Program-made: the position numbers and the translations under genes | Notes under the pieces: model-generated | Databases searched by the model: none | Told to the model about the DNA's origin: nothing | What the model saw: only the letters and a program-made list of their open reading frames with translations | Shown: piece after piece, positions 1-5,775 of the stretch | How positions within the stretch are numbered: position 1 is the stretch's first letter | Layout of the letters: the number at the start of each line of letters is the position of its first letter | DNA from: a bacterium | GTDB taxonomy: Bacteria; CSSED10-310; JAJRTK01 | Direction of reading: 5' to 3' | Assembly: GCA_024278345.1 (NCBI GenBank) | Contig: JAJRTK010000408.1 | Location: forward strand, 1 to 5,784 | DNA length: 5,784 nt

Positions 1-199
1 ATTGTCGTGTTTTTTCTTTACAATTTTCTTCGCCGAAACGGTGGCACCGGCATCTTGCCGGTGTAGCGCCCTCCGGGCTGCACGGAGCCGGGAAGGAGGC
101 ACGCCCCAGCGGTGAAGTTGTCAACCGGATCTGATAGGTCCCCATGCTTCTACCCTGGTAGCCCCCCGATTTCGCCCTTGGTTTCTCTTTGTGATGCAT
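1..199 (-). CDS. Weak candidate for a partial gene running off the left edge
   Basis: An ATG at 199-197 has AGGGAG 5 nt upstream (210-205) and the frame stays open for 66 codons to the window edge (start MHHKEKPRAKSGGYQGRSMG). I do not recognise the product. It is not the beginning of Cas6, Cas3, Cas4, Cas1 or Cas2 as I know them. The downstream half reads through a GC-rich inverted repeat and a Cys/Arg/Pro-rich stretch that looks non-coding. The gap of 70 nt from the csc1 stop would suit an operon gene. The good ribosome site is the only real support, so this may equally be plain intergenic DNA or the remnant of a degraded gene. Confidence 0.2.
   Translation of the reverse strand, partial: MHHKEKPRAKSGGYQGRSMGTYQIRLTTSPLGRASFPAPCSPEGATPARCRCHRFGEENCKEKTRQ
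45..63. repeat. Perfect 8-bp inverted repeat with 3-nt loop
   Basis: CACCGGCA (45-52), loop TCT, TGCCGGTG (56-63). A second small GC-rich hairpin (GCCC-TCC-GGGC) follows directly near 68-78. Neither is followed by a T-run close to the stem in either direction, so these are not typical intrinsic terminators. They resemble the short palindromic elements scattered between genes in many GC-rich bacteria. Together with the weak partial frame they are all I see in the 269 nt left of csc1. Confidence 0.5.
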
Positions 200-269
200 A
201 GGTTCTCCCTTGGCGAATTCACCCGGGCTCCACCCCTGCAAAAGACGCTCGACCCGATCTTGGGCGGCG

Positions 270-1016
270 TCAATCCTCCCACGTCGGCCCCCCGAAACAG
301 AGAGCCGCCGGATAATGGTAGACTGGCAAACCCTCGCATTCAAGGCGAAGAGTCTCCCCCTCGTAGACCGCATTCCGCAGGAGCGGAGCCGGATAGATCT
401 GCGTCAGGTCATACCGTAGCACCCGCTTGGGCCGAAGAAGATCGAAGCTGTTGAGGGGAAGTGAAAAAGGTTGTTTTCCGGTCTCGACGCCGGCAAAATA
501 TCTGCCCCGGACCAGTTCCACCTTGGCACGCCGACAGGTGAGCCGCGCCTTGCTCATCCACTTGCCGAGGCGAATATATGAAGGAAGCAAGAGTTGTTCC
601 GACGAAAAAAGGGCGAAGCGGAAGCGGTTACCCAGCGCCAACTGCTTGATCCGCCCGATCTGGGGGCGGTTGACCGGCCTGGCTCGTTTGCCCTTCTCCA
701 CGTTCACCACGTTCCGGTCCATCTTGTACCAATAGGCGTCGGACAGGGCATTGAAGGAGGTCAAGGAGCTGCGCACCGCTCCCGTGGGCCCCGCCGGGGT
801 CACGTAGACTCCCCGTTTTCGCAATGCAAGGAGATCCTCGCGATAGTGGGGCGTTGCGTGACACCGCCAGGGTGACTTGGCCAGGCCCAGGGCGTACACC
901 AGGGCGTAGTTCCCCACCATCGGTTCGGTCTCGTAGAAACTGGAGATCTCGCGGCTGGCGAAAAAGAGTGGTTCCAGGAGTTCGATATCGATGATCAGGA
1001 CGTGCTTGGGGTTCAT
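270..1016 (-). CDS. csc1: Type I-D CRISPR subunit Csc1 (Cas5d)
   Basis: A 248-residue Cas5-family RAMP protein that caps the crRNA 5' handle and contacts Cas10d in the type I-D complex. Family marks are the N-terminal LLEPLFFASREISSFYETEP (about 13-32) followed by VGNYALVYALGL, a central GRIKQLALGNRFRFALFS (about 121-138), PSYIRLGKWMSKARL (about 145-159) and the C-terminal GLPVYHYP. I start the gene at ATG 1016 because the family similarity begins within a few residues of it (MNPKHVLIIDIELLEPLFFA). The open frame extends 13 codons further to a TTG at 1055, but that has no Shine-Dalgarno and the extra residues look like non-coding read-through. The ribosome site is weak (GGGGA, 8-nt spacing), so translation may depend partly on coupling with csc2. 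Last recognisable cas gene in the window: cas6, often next in I-D operons, does not follow. Confidence 0.95.
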   Translation of the reverse strand: MNPKHVLIIDIELLEPLFFASREISSFYETEPMVGNYALVYALGLAKSPWRCHATPHYREDLLALRKRGVYVTPAGPTGAVRSSLTSFNALSDAYWYKMDRNVVNVEKGKRARPVNRPQIGRIKQLALGNRFRFALFSSEQLLLPSYIRLGKWMSKARLTCRRAKVELVRGRYFAGVETGKQPFSLPLNSFDLLRPKRVLRYDLTQIYPAPLLRNAVYEGETLRLECEGLPVYHYPAALCFGGPTWED

Positions 1017-1110
1017 TGCGGGGTTCCCCGTTCTGGAGGCTGCTTCGGCGGACAAAGAAACGACGTGATCTCAGGGCGGCCACGGCCGGAACCGGAAGAG
1101 CCCTCCACCA

Positions 1111-2118
1111 TCACTCCACCGACGGGTAGGCCTTCGTCTGGGCATCCAGGATCCTCTTCAACCGCTCCTCATCCTGGAAGAGCGCATTGAGTTCACCCAG
1201 GAGACGAACCAGCTCTTTCCCCTCCACCAGGGTGAACTTCGACGGCAGACCTCTGATTCTCTCCTTGAATTCGGCCAGAAGGGCGGCCCGGACGTCATCG
1301 TGGAGGAGCGGGCCTTCTTCCTTGCCCAGCCTCCGGAAGACGCCGCTGGTCAATTCCAACGGACTGGGACCCTCCATGGTGGAAAAGGCCACGGCCAGGA
1401 GATCGTTCTTCATCCGGCCCAGCCGGGAGGAGACTGCGCCATACCGGGTTGAGCGCAAGATATTTCCCACAACGTAAGTCAACTCCGCCGCCGTGACATC
1501 TTTCACCGTCTGGAGATCCACGAAATGGGTGTCGGGCCGGATATACTCCATGTCGGGAACGAACGCCGTGGTGGGTTTTTTCGTTTCCGGATCCCGCATG
1601 GTCCCGTCGTCGAAGGTGGAATTGAGGGTCCGGCGGTCGGTGATGGCCGAGGCTTCCAAGACGGAAAAAGCGTCGGCGGTCCAGACCCGGGACTTTTGCG
1701 CTCCGCCACCGCCTACGGCATAGCCGTATGTATAGCAATCGATGCACTGCTCGCAAGGCTCGTTGCGGTTGAGGGCACAAGAAAAAGTTGTCACTTCGCC
1801 CTTTTTCTTACCTTTCTTGGAGATCCGTTCAAATTGGAGAAGCCCGTGCCGACGGAGCAGTTCACGACCGGTTCTCCGCTCGACCGCCGTCGCCTTCCGC
1901 TTCGTCATGACCACCCGCTGGATGCCGCGACCGTCGCCATCGACGGTCAGTTCCTTGACGACCCCAGCGTCGCCGCCCTCGGTGCGGAAGAGCGTCTCCG
2001 ATTCCGTTTTGCGAAGAAGAAGAAGCGAAACGTACTTGCCCCGGGGAAAGGGTTCGTACCTCTCCAACAGATGGGCATGATACCGATGAAAAGGAGTTTC
2101 GAGTGTCGTTGCGGTCAT
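1111..2118 (-). CDS. csc2: Type I-D CRISPR backbone subunit Csc2 (Cas7d)
   Basis: A 335-residue Cas7-family RAMP protein. Several copies polymerise along the crRNA spacer to form the backbone of the I-D complex. Diagnostic parts are the N-terminal GKYVSLLLLRKTESETLFRTEG (about 27-48), the Csc2-specific cysteine cluster C114, C122, C125 and C128 in a likely zinc site followed by YTYGYAVGGGGAQKSRV, then the conserved FVPDMEYIRPDTHFVDLQTVKDVT block (about 186-209) and RYGAVSSRLGRMKNDLLAV. I chose the ATG at 2118 because AAGGAG lies at 2134-2129 with 10-nt spacing and the product then has the usual length of the family. The longer reading from GTG at 2193 adds 25 residues without family character. 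It lies 88 nt after cas10d and 94 nt before csc1, with no terminator in either gap, so the three genes are probably cotranscribed. Confidence 0.96.
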   Translation of the reverse strand: MTATTLETPFHRYHAHLLERYEPFPRGKYVSLLLLRKTESETLFRTEGGDAGVVKELTVDGDGRGIQRVVMTKRKATAVERRTGRELLRRHGLLQFERISKKGKKKGEVTTFSCALNRNEPCEQCIDCYTYGYAVGGGGAQKSRVWTADAFSVLEASAITDRRTLNSTFDDGTMRDPETKKPTTAFVPDMEYIRPDTHFVDLQTVKDVTAAELTYVVGNILRSTRYGAVSSRLGRMKNDLLAVAFSTMEGPSPLELTSGVFRRLGKEEGPLLHDDVRAALLAEFKERIRGLPSKFTLVEGKELVRLLGELNALFQDEERLKRILDAQTKAYPSVE

Positions 2119-2128
2119 GAATTCTTTT

Positions 2129-2134
2129 CTCCTT
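2129..2134 (-). promoter_or_regulatory. Ribosome binding site deciding the csc2 start
   Basis: AAGGAG on the minus strand, 10 nt before the ATG at 2118. It supports this ATG over the in-frame upstream GTG at 2193, which would otherwise extend csc2 almost to the end of cas10d. Confidence 0.6.
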
Positions 2135-2206
2135 AGTAATGGTTGGGGCGTTTCGAGGCAATCCCCCCGGGGAACCGCCGCGAAATCGCTCACTCCCGGT
2201 TGCGGA

Positions 2207-2626
2207 TCAGCCGTTCACCGCAGGCGCTGCGGTATCGCGTTTCTTCTGGAACGACAGATCCATCGCCTCCCGCAGGAAACAGGTGTAGGCCGCCACAATC
2301 AGCTTCCGATCCTTGAGCAGGTGGGCGAGGCTGCCCTTGTACTGGCCTTCCAGGAGATCCCGGAAAAAGGCTTCCACATACTCCCGGACCTTCCCGAACT
2401 TGGTCCGGCCCGGCTTGTAACCTTCGTTCGCCGTCCGCTCCAGGTGATTGAATATCTTCTCCACCAGGGCGGCACGGAGATCCGCCAGCGTGGCGTGGGG
2501 GCTCTTCCGCTCCAGTTCGTTGAAAATCATCTGCAGCGGCCGCTGCAGCGCATTCCGACTGTAACTGCCCTGGGGAAGGATTCTTCCCTCCCATGCCTTA
2601 TTCGCCAAGTCCTGAATGATCGACAC
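2207..2626 (-). CDS. cas11d: Type I-D small subunit Cas11d, internal in-frame translation product of cas10d
   Basis: Type I-D systems are known to make their small subunit from an internal start in the 3' part of the large-subunit gene. Here AGGAGG (2639-2634) lies 7 nt before GTG (2626-2624), exactly in the cas10d frame at codon 821 (Val). The product would have 139 residues, starting with SIIQDLANKAWEGR after the initiator and ending at the cas10d stop. It is largely helical and charged, as expected for a Cas11 bundle that lines the complex between the Cas7 filament and the large subunit. An alternative in-frame ATG at 2680-2678 (codon 803) has GGAG 5 nt upstream and would give 157 residues. 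I prefer the GTG because its Shine-Dalgarno is far stronger. The existence of a Cas11d product is well supported by family knowledge and this signal; the exact start is inferred. Confidence 0.65.
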   Translation of the reverse strand: MSIIQDLANKAWEGRILPQGSYSRNALQRPLQMIFNELERKSPHATLADLRAALVEKIFNHLERTANEGYKPGRTKFGKVREYVEAFFRDLLEGQYKGSLAHLLKDRKLIVAAYTCFLREAMDLSFQKKRDTAAPAVNG

Positions 2627-5086
2627 TCGCTTTCCTCCTCCTTTCCAAACCGCGTCCACCAACGTGCGGACATGCGGCATGACTTCTCCGATGAGATTCC
2701 GGGCCTTCGCTTCGTTCTTCTCGGCCTTTCGCTCCACCAGCCGGTCGATCTCCCAAAACAACCGCCAGGGGCTGTCCGCCAGGGATCGAATCAGGAGCAG
2801 CTTCTCCTCCAGCTTCCCTTTTTTCCACAAAATCCCGGCGACGCGAAGCAGCCCACCGGTCCCGTTTTCCCCCGCCAGGCGCAGCCAAAGATTGGCCACC
2901 CGTTCGGCGGAAAAATCGGGATCGTCGCCCAAGAGCCCCCGCAGAAGAGGCGAAATTCCGTCCAGGTAGACCAGCCCGAACTCCCCCGGACCCAAGGGCG
3001 GCAGCGGCTGCTCCGTCAACAACGCCTTGAGACCCAGCACCCTCTGGATGAGAAGCGTGTCCAGCACCAGCGCCAGGTATCGCATGGTGTCGTTGTCTCC
3101 CGCCTCGTGAAGACTGAGGGGAAGATAAGCCCCGATGGTTTCTGAAAAACGCGGCGTCACCAGGCCAAACTTCTTTCCCACCTTGAAGGGAAGACGGTAC
3201 TGCCCTGTCTCCCGAAGAATCTCCAGAGCCTTCGTCATCTGGAGGAAAAATGTGCCTTCGCGCCCCAAAAGCTGCGCCTGCTCCTGGCGAAGGATCTGCA
3301 ACTGGGTCCGGGTCACGTAGGTCACGGGAAAGAGATGCAAGTAGTGGGTCGGGGTTTCGACGGAGACGGGATCCGAAAGTTTCTCCAGCTTGTACTGCAG
3401 CTTGCAGATGGGACAGATCCCCTTGACGACGGGATTCCTGTCACTCCCGGATCGTTCCTTGCCGCCGCCCGGCCGCCGGTTGGAGAACTTCTGCGGTTTT
3501 ATCCACGGTGGCGAATCCCCAGCCGTCCAGGCACCTGTTTCCTCGTCGGCGGCGCAAAAGCAGCAACTGGAGAAGGGCGCGGTCCGATAGCGCTCCACGA
3601 CCTCGCCGAAGGCCCCCGGCGGCGGGGCGAAGGAAAACTGGAGCCGGGACTCCACGTATTTCGCCAGACCCTTCTCGTCGCCGCTCCATTCGGACTCGCC
3701 CGTTCCGGAATCACCCCGGTTCAACGGCTGCTTTTTCGAGAAGAGCTGGCTCTCCGCGTGATGCACGATCTTCCGGGAGATCCCATCGGGCGAAACCTCC
3801 TTGCCAGCCCTGGCCAACGCACCGGCCACCAGGTAGCCCCGGGCGTAGTTTGGATCGAAAAAATCGCAAAGCTCCCAATCTTCCCGGGGAAGCTCCACCA
3901 GGTCGTAGAGGATGGGCCAGGGAGCCTTGAACTGCTTCGAAAAATGTTTCTTCAAAAAGATGTAGTAGCTCCGGAGCAACTCGCCGGTGCGCCCCACCTC
4001 GTCCCGTTCCGGGATCGACCATTCCGGAACCTGGCCATTCTCGCCGTAGATTGCCCGATATTTCGTTGCAGCCTCGTCGATGTACTTCTGCGCCAAGTCA
4101 ATCGATTTCGACTTCGCCACCAACGCCCGGATTGTCGTCCAGATTTCGCCAAAGGGAACTCCCATCTCCAGGACCGCCCCATCCACCTTGATGCCTTGGG
4201 GCCCTTTTTTGACATAAGCCGTGAAGTTCTTGACCTGGCACGTTCGAAGGAACCCGACGCATTTTCCGGCGACTTCCCTTCCAAGTTCCTCGGCGTCGGG
4301 AAACTCCTTGGAGCAGGGCCAGAGGTAGGCCACGCCATCGCCGTAGAAGAGCACGGGAGTGGCACCGCGGGCTTCCAAGACCTCCACCGTCCGGTTGTGG
4401 ATCACGTTGGTGAGAAGGCCCCGGTTTTCCGGCAGCCTGTGATGGATCCAGCGGAGAGGCTCACGCTCCTGGAGCGAAGCGTTGATCCGTTCCAACACTT
4501 CATCCTTGAAGCGACGCTCCTCCACGGAGGAAGAATTGTCCAGCTTGTCCACGGCCTGGACGATCCGAAGGAGTCTCTTGAACCTGTCGTCCAGCGCCGC
4601 CCCGGAAAAGAGGGAATCGGTTCCGTACCCCAACTGTCCCGAGTGGCGTTGCACCAGGCCGGTGATCCGGGCCCAATTCCGCTCGTTCCGATATTCGGGA
4701 AAGAAGTCGGGAATCCCCAATTGCGCCGCCATCTCCTCCAGGTTCTCCGAAATCGCCAGCCGGCCGAAACTCTCGCCTCGCCGATCCTGCAGAATCTTGT
4801 TGATGTCGTGCAGCGTATAGGCGGCAAAAAGGATCTTGCGATCCTCCAGGGTCAACCCGAGGAGCTTCTTGAGGGACTCCATGACGAAAACCCCGTTCAG
4901 AATGTGCCCCCAAAGATTGCCCCCGGCCTTGGGCCCGCTATCGTGGACGATACTCCTGAACCCCCGGAACCGGTCGGTCCAGACCACGCACTGGAGGTAT
5001 CTCTTCAGAAGATCGTCCTCCGCGTTGGGATTCTCAAAAAGGAACGTCAAATCCTCTTCCAAGCTCGCTCTTGTCTGCTTCGCCAT
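2207..5086 (-). CDS. cas10d: Type I-D CRISPR large subunit Cas10d (Csc3), HD nuclease
   Basis: A 959-residue protein, the large subunit of the type I-D effector complex. In this subtype the large subunit, not Cas3, carries the HD nuclease that acts on target DNA with a separate Cas3' helicase. The HD set is complete: H61, the H93-D94 pair in YTLHDINKI, H148 in VQRHSG and D180 in VQAVDKLDN. The segment LFYGDGVAYLW (about 247-257) is typical of Cas10d. A zinc-finger-like region has C508/C511 and C558/C561 separated by 46 mostly polar residues. A Cas10 palm-like region follows at about 660-735. There is no GGDD motif, so cyclic oligoadenylate synthesis is not expected. The C-terminal part (from about 803-821) is helical and corresponds to the small subunit Cas11d. 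The ATG start has only a weak upstream GGGGG, but the HD domain begins shortly after it and no better start exists. First gene of the operon; csc2 follows after 88 nt. Identity is secure; activity is inferred. Confidence 0.97.
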   Translation of the reverse strand: MAKQTRASLEEDLTFLFENPNAEDDLLKRYLQCVVWTDRFRGFRSIVHDSGPKAGGNLWGHILNGVFVMESLKKLLGLTLEDRKILFAAYTLHDINKILQDRRGESFGRLAISENLEEMAAQLGIPDFFPEYRNERNWARITGLVQRHSGQLGYGTDSLFSGAALDDRFKRLLRIVQAVDKLDNSSSVEERRFKDEVLERINASLQEREPLRWIHHRLPENRGLLTNVIHNRTVEVLEARGATPVLFYGDGVAYLWPCSKEFPDAEELGREVAGKCVGFLRTCQVKNFTAYVKKGPQGIKVDGAVLEMGVPFGEIWTTIRALVAKSKSIDLAQKYIDEAATKYRAIYGENGQVPEWSIPERDEVGRTGELLRSYYIFLKKHFSKQFKAPWPILYDLVELPREDWELCDFFDPNYARGYLVAGALARAGKEVSPDGISRKIVHHAESQLFSKKQPLNRGDSGTGESEWSGDEKGLAKYVESRLQFSFAPPPGAFGEVVERYRTAPFSSCCFCAADEETGAWTAGDSPPWIKPQKFSNRRPGGGKERSGSDRNPVVKGICPICKLQYKLEKLSDPVSVETPTHYLHLFPVTYVTRTQLQILRQEQAQLLGREGTFFLQMTKALEILRETGQYRLPFKVGKKFGLVTPRFSETIGAYLPLSLHEAGDNDTMRYLALVLDTLLIQRVLGLKALLTEQPLPPLGPGEFGLVYLDGISPLLRGLLGDDPDFSAERVANLWLRLAGENGTGGLLRVAGILWKKGKLEEKLLLIRSLADSPWRLFWEIDRLVERKAEKNEAKARNLIGEVMPHVRTLVDAVWKGGGKRVSIIQDLANKAWEGRILPQGSYSRNALQRPLQMIFNELERKSPHATLADLRAALVEKIFNHLERTANEGYKPGRTKFGKVREYVEAFFRDLLEGQYKGSLAHLLKDRKLIVAAYTCFLREAMDLSFQKKRDTAAPAVNG
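2634..2639 (-). promoter_or_regulatory. Internal ribosome binding site for Cas11d
   Basis: On the minus strand the bases GGAAAGGAGGAGGAAAGCGA run directly into an in-frame GTG (2626). The AGGAGG core is a near-perfect anti-16S match with 7-nt spacing. It is the strongest Shine-Dalgarno seen in the window, better than those before cas10d and csc1, although it lies inside a coding region. It overlaps codons for a Gly-Gly-Gly-Lys-Arg run, so part of the purine richness could come from the protein sequence itself. Confidence 0.6.
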
Positions 5087-5165
5087 GGTACCCCCGAAAC
5101 GACTTCAGCCGAAAAAAAACTACCAGAACCCTGCGCACCGTTTCCGCCAACCGGAACCAACCACG

Positions 5166-5194
5166 AAGATAGGCTCCAACAAGCGATGACGCAA
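5166..5194 (-). promoter_or_regulatory. Possible sigma70-type promoter for the cas operon
   Basis: On the minus strand TTGCGT (5194-5189) and TATCTT (5171-5166) are separated by exactly 17 nt. Transcription would begin near 5159 and leave a leader of roughly 70 nt before the cas10d ATG. Each box matches the consensus only in part, so this is a suggestion from position and spacing. The region 5087-5165 between it and the gene holds a run of eight T on the minus strand (near 5112-5119) with no strong hairpin before it, and nothing else I can name. Confidence 0.3.
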
Positions 5195-5208
5195 CGCTAA
5201 CATCATCC

Positions 5209-5227
5209 GGTGACATCTGCTGTCACC
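5209..5227. promoter_or_regulatory. Palindrome upstream of the cas promoter, possible operator
   Basis: GGTGACA (5209-5215), 5-nt centre TCTGC, TGTCACC (5221-5227): a perfect 7-bp inverted repeat of the size bound by dimeric regulators. It lies just upstream of the possible -35 box of the cas operon and 26 nt before the first stem of the divergent RNA-like element. It could serve either transcription unit. It might also be a structural relic of a transposon end. No regulator is encoded nearby, so the assignment rests on symmetry and position only. Confidence 0.35.
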
Positions 5228-5232
5228 CCCTA

Positions 5233-5252
5233 TCGCTTCTTTTGAAATAACC
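5233..5252 (+). other. Putative guide segment and left element boundary of the omega RNA
   Basis: In IscB-type omega RNAs the guide is the sequence immediately 5' of the scaffold, taken from chromosomal DNA flanking the left transposon end. If the scaffold begins with the hairpin at 5253, the guide would be the roughly 20 nt before it, within the upstream region of cas10d. The boundary is not marked by any clear target-site signature, so its position may be off by several bases. Confidence 0.3.
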
Positions 5253-5667
5253 GTTCACGTGTGTTGAACCCGATGAGACCTTGGTTCTTGATCCAATGGA
5301 GCCCCAACAAACAACCTGGCCGTCTATTTGGAACGCGCAATCTAATTATCCAAAAACCGATGGAAACGGGGATTATGGGCGCCGATACCAAGTGAACGCT
5401 TACCCTGATGGTGGCACGGCTGTAGAGCATCAGCTTGTGCCAACCCGCATCCTCCAACGCTATGACAGCGGGCGGTGCATCCACCGTAACTCAAGCCAAG
5501 TAAACGGTTACCCAACCGAAAGCGTTGATACCCCAATAGACTGAGCTTTCCTTCTGACTTCAGAGGACGGGTATCAACGTAAGCCGGGACACCCGCCAAA
5601 ACCAAGACGCAACGCGTCGTACATGAATGTGGCTGGGATCCCGTTGCCTGCAAGTTGCAACGGGAAG
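5253..5667 (+). ncRNA. Probable omega RNA (HEARO type) of an IscB/IsrB-like element
   Basis: About 415 nt with no credible protein but a continuous chain of stems. They are GTTCA/TGAAC (5253-5257 with 5265-5269), TGGCAC/GTGCCA (5412-5417 with 5437-5442, extended by GCTG/CAGC inside), CGGTG/CACCG (5473-5477 with 5482-5486), CGGTT/AACCG (5505-5509 with 5514-5518), an 11-bp stem CGTTGATACCC/GGGTATCAACG (5523-5533 with 5569-5579) capped by TCC-TCTG/CAGA-GGA, CGGG/CCCG (5585-5588 with 5592-5595), GACGC/GCGTC (5606-5610 with 5614-5618) and a 9-bp stem TCCCGTTGC/GCAACGGGA (5639-5647 with 5657-5665). Size, the opening hairpin, the long capped stem and the final stem match what I remember of HEARO, the scaffold later named omega RNA, which guides IscB and IsrB nucleases. 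This is recognition by memory and structure, not alignment. A group II intron fragment is the main alternative. It is transcribed away from the cas operon if the plus-strand reading is right. Confidence 0.55.
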
Positions 5668-5689
5668 ATGAGCGAGCTCCCTGGTGGGT

Positions 5690-5775
5690 GCAGGGCAAAG
5701 CCCTGCCGGGGACCGGGGCCGGAGGCCCCGGACGACCTTCGGGTAACGCGCAGCGTGACCCGCTGAGCGATAGCG
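5690..5775 (+). repeat. Packed GC-rich hairpins (REP-like cluster)
   Basis: In 86 nt there are GCAGGGC-AAA-GCCCTGC (5690-5706), an 8-bp stem CCGGGGCC-GGA-GGCCCCGG (5713-5731), ACC-TTCG-GGT with a UUCG loop (5735-5744), overlapping a competing stem GGGT..ACGC-GCA-GCGT..ACCC (5741-5761), and CGCT/AGCG (5761-5764 with 5772-5775). Such strings of hairpins are common as extragenic palindromic repeats in GC-rich bacteria. They could also be the 3' part of the omega-RNA-like element or its right end. The only frame starting at the ATG at 5668 ends after 32 codons, so the IscB/IsrB gene does not begin here. The rest of the window to 5784 shows nothing further. Confidence 0.6.

Noticed and set aside
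197-210. GGAGAACCTATG resembling a lactococcal group II intron segment
   Set aside because: The match is about a dozen bases and the flanking sequence does not continue it. It is more simply a ribosome site plus ATG.
701-724. GGDD cyclase motif in Cas10d (LDG and LLGDD region, residues about 708-722)
   Set aside because: GDD occurs only as LLGDDPDF without the paired glycine and palm context, and type I-D Cas10d proteins are not known to make cyclic oligoadenylates. The positions given here are residue numbers of Cas10d.
2117-3145. 342-codon plus-strand open frame opposite the 3' part of cas10d
   Set aside because: Antisense shadow rich in Gln, Arg and Pro with no recognisable motif.
5100-5125. 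T-run on the minus strand (opposite 5112-5119) as an intrinsic terminator
   Set aside because: No stable stem immediately precedes the run, and no gene upstream on that strand needs a terminator.
3335-5200. 621-codon open frame on the plus strand, opposite cas10d
   Set aside because: It is exactly antisense to cas10d, has low-complexity composition typical of GC-rich shadow frames, and shows no domain. The minus-strand reading has clear HD and zinc motifs.
5281-5544. 87-codon plus-strand frame between the cas upstream region and the right edge
   Set aside because: No Shine-Dalgarno or domain, and it is interrupted by stem-loops that explain the sequence better as structured RNA.
5253-5667. 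Group II intron 5' portion
   Set aside because: A GTGTG at 5259-5263 region and several stems recall group II introns, but I find no domain V, no reverse transcriptase and no convincing EBS/IBS layout. HEARO/omega RNA fits the stem order better. Kept only as an alternative.
5342-5698. 118-codon minus-strand frame in the same region
   Set aside because: It reads the complementary strand of the RNA-like stems, has a Cys/Arg/Gly-rich composition without motif and no convincing ribosome site.
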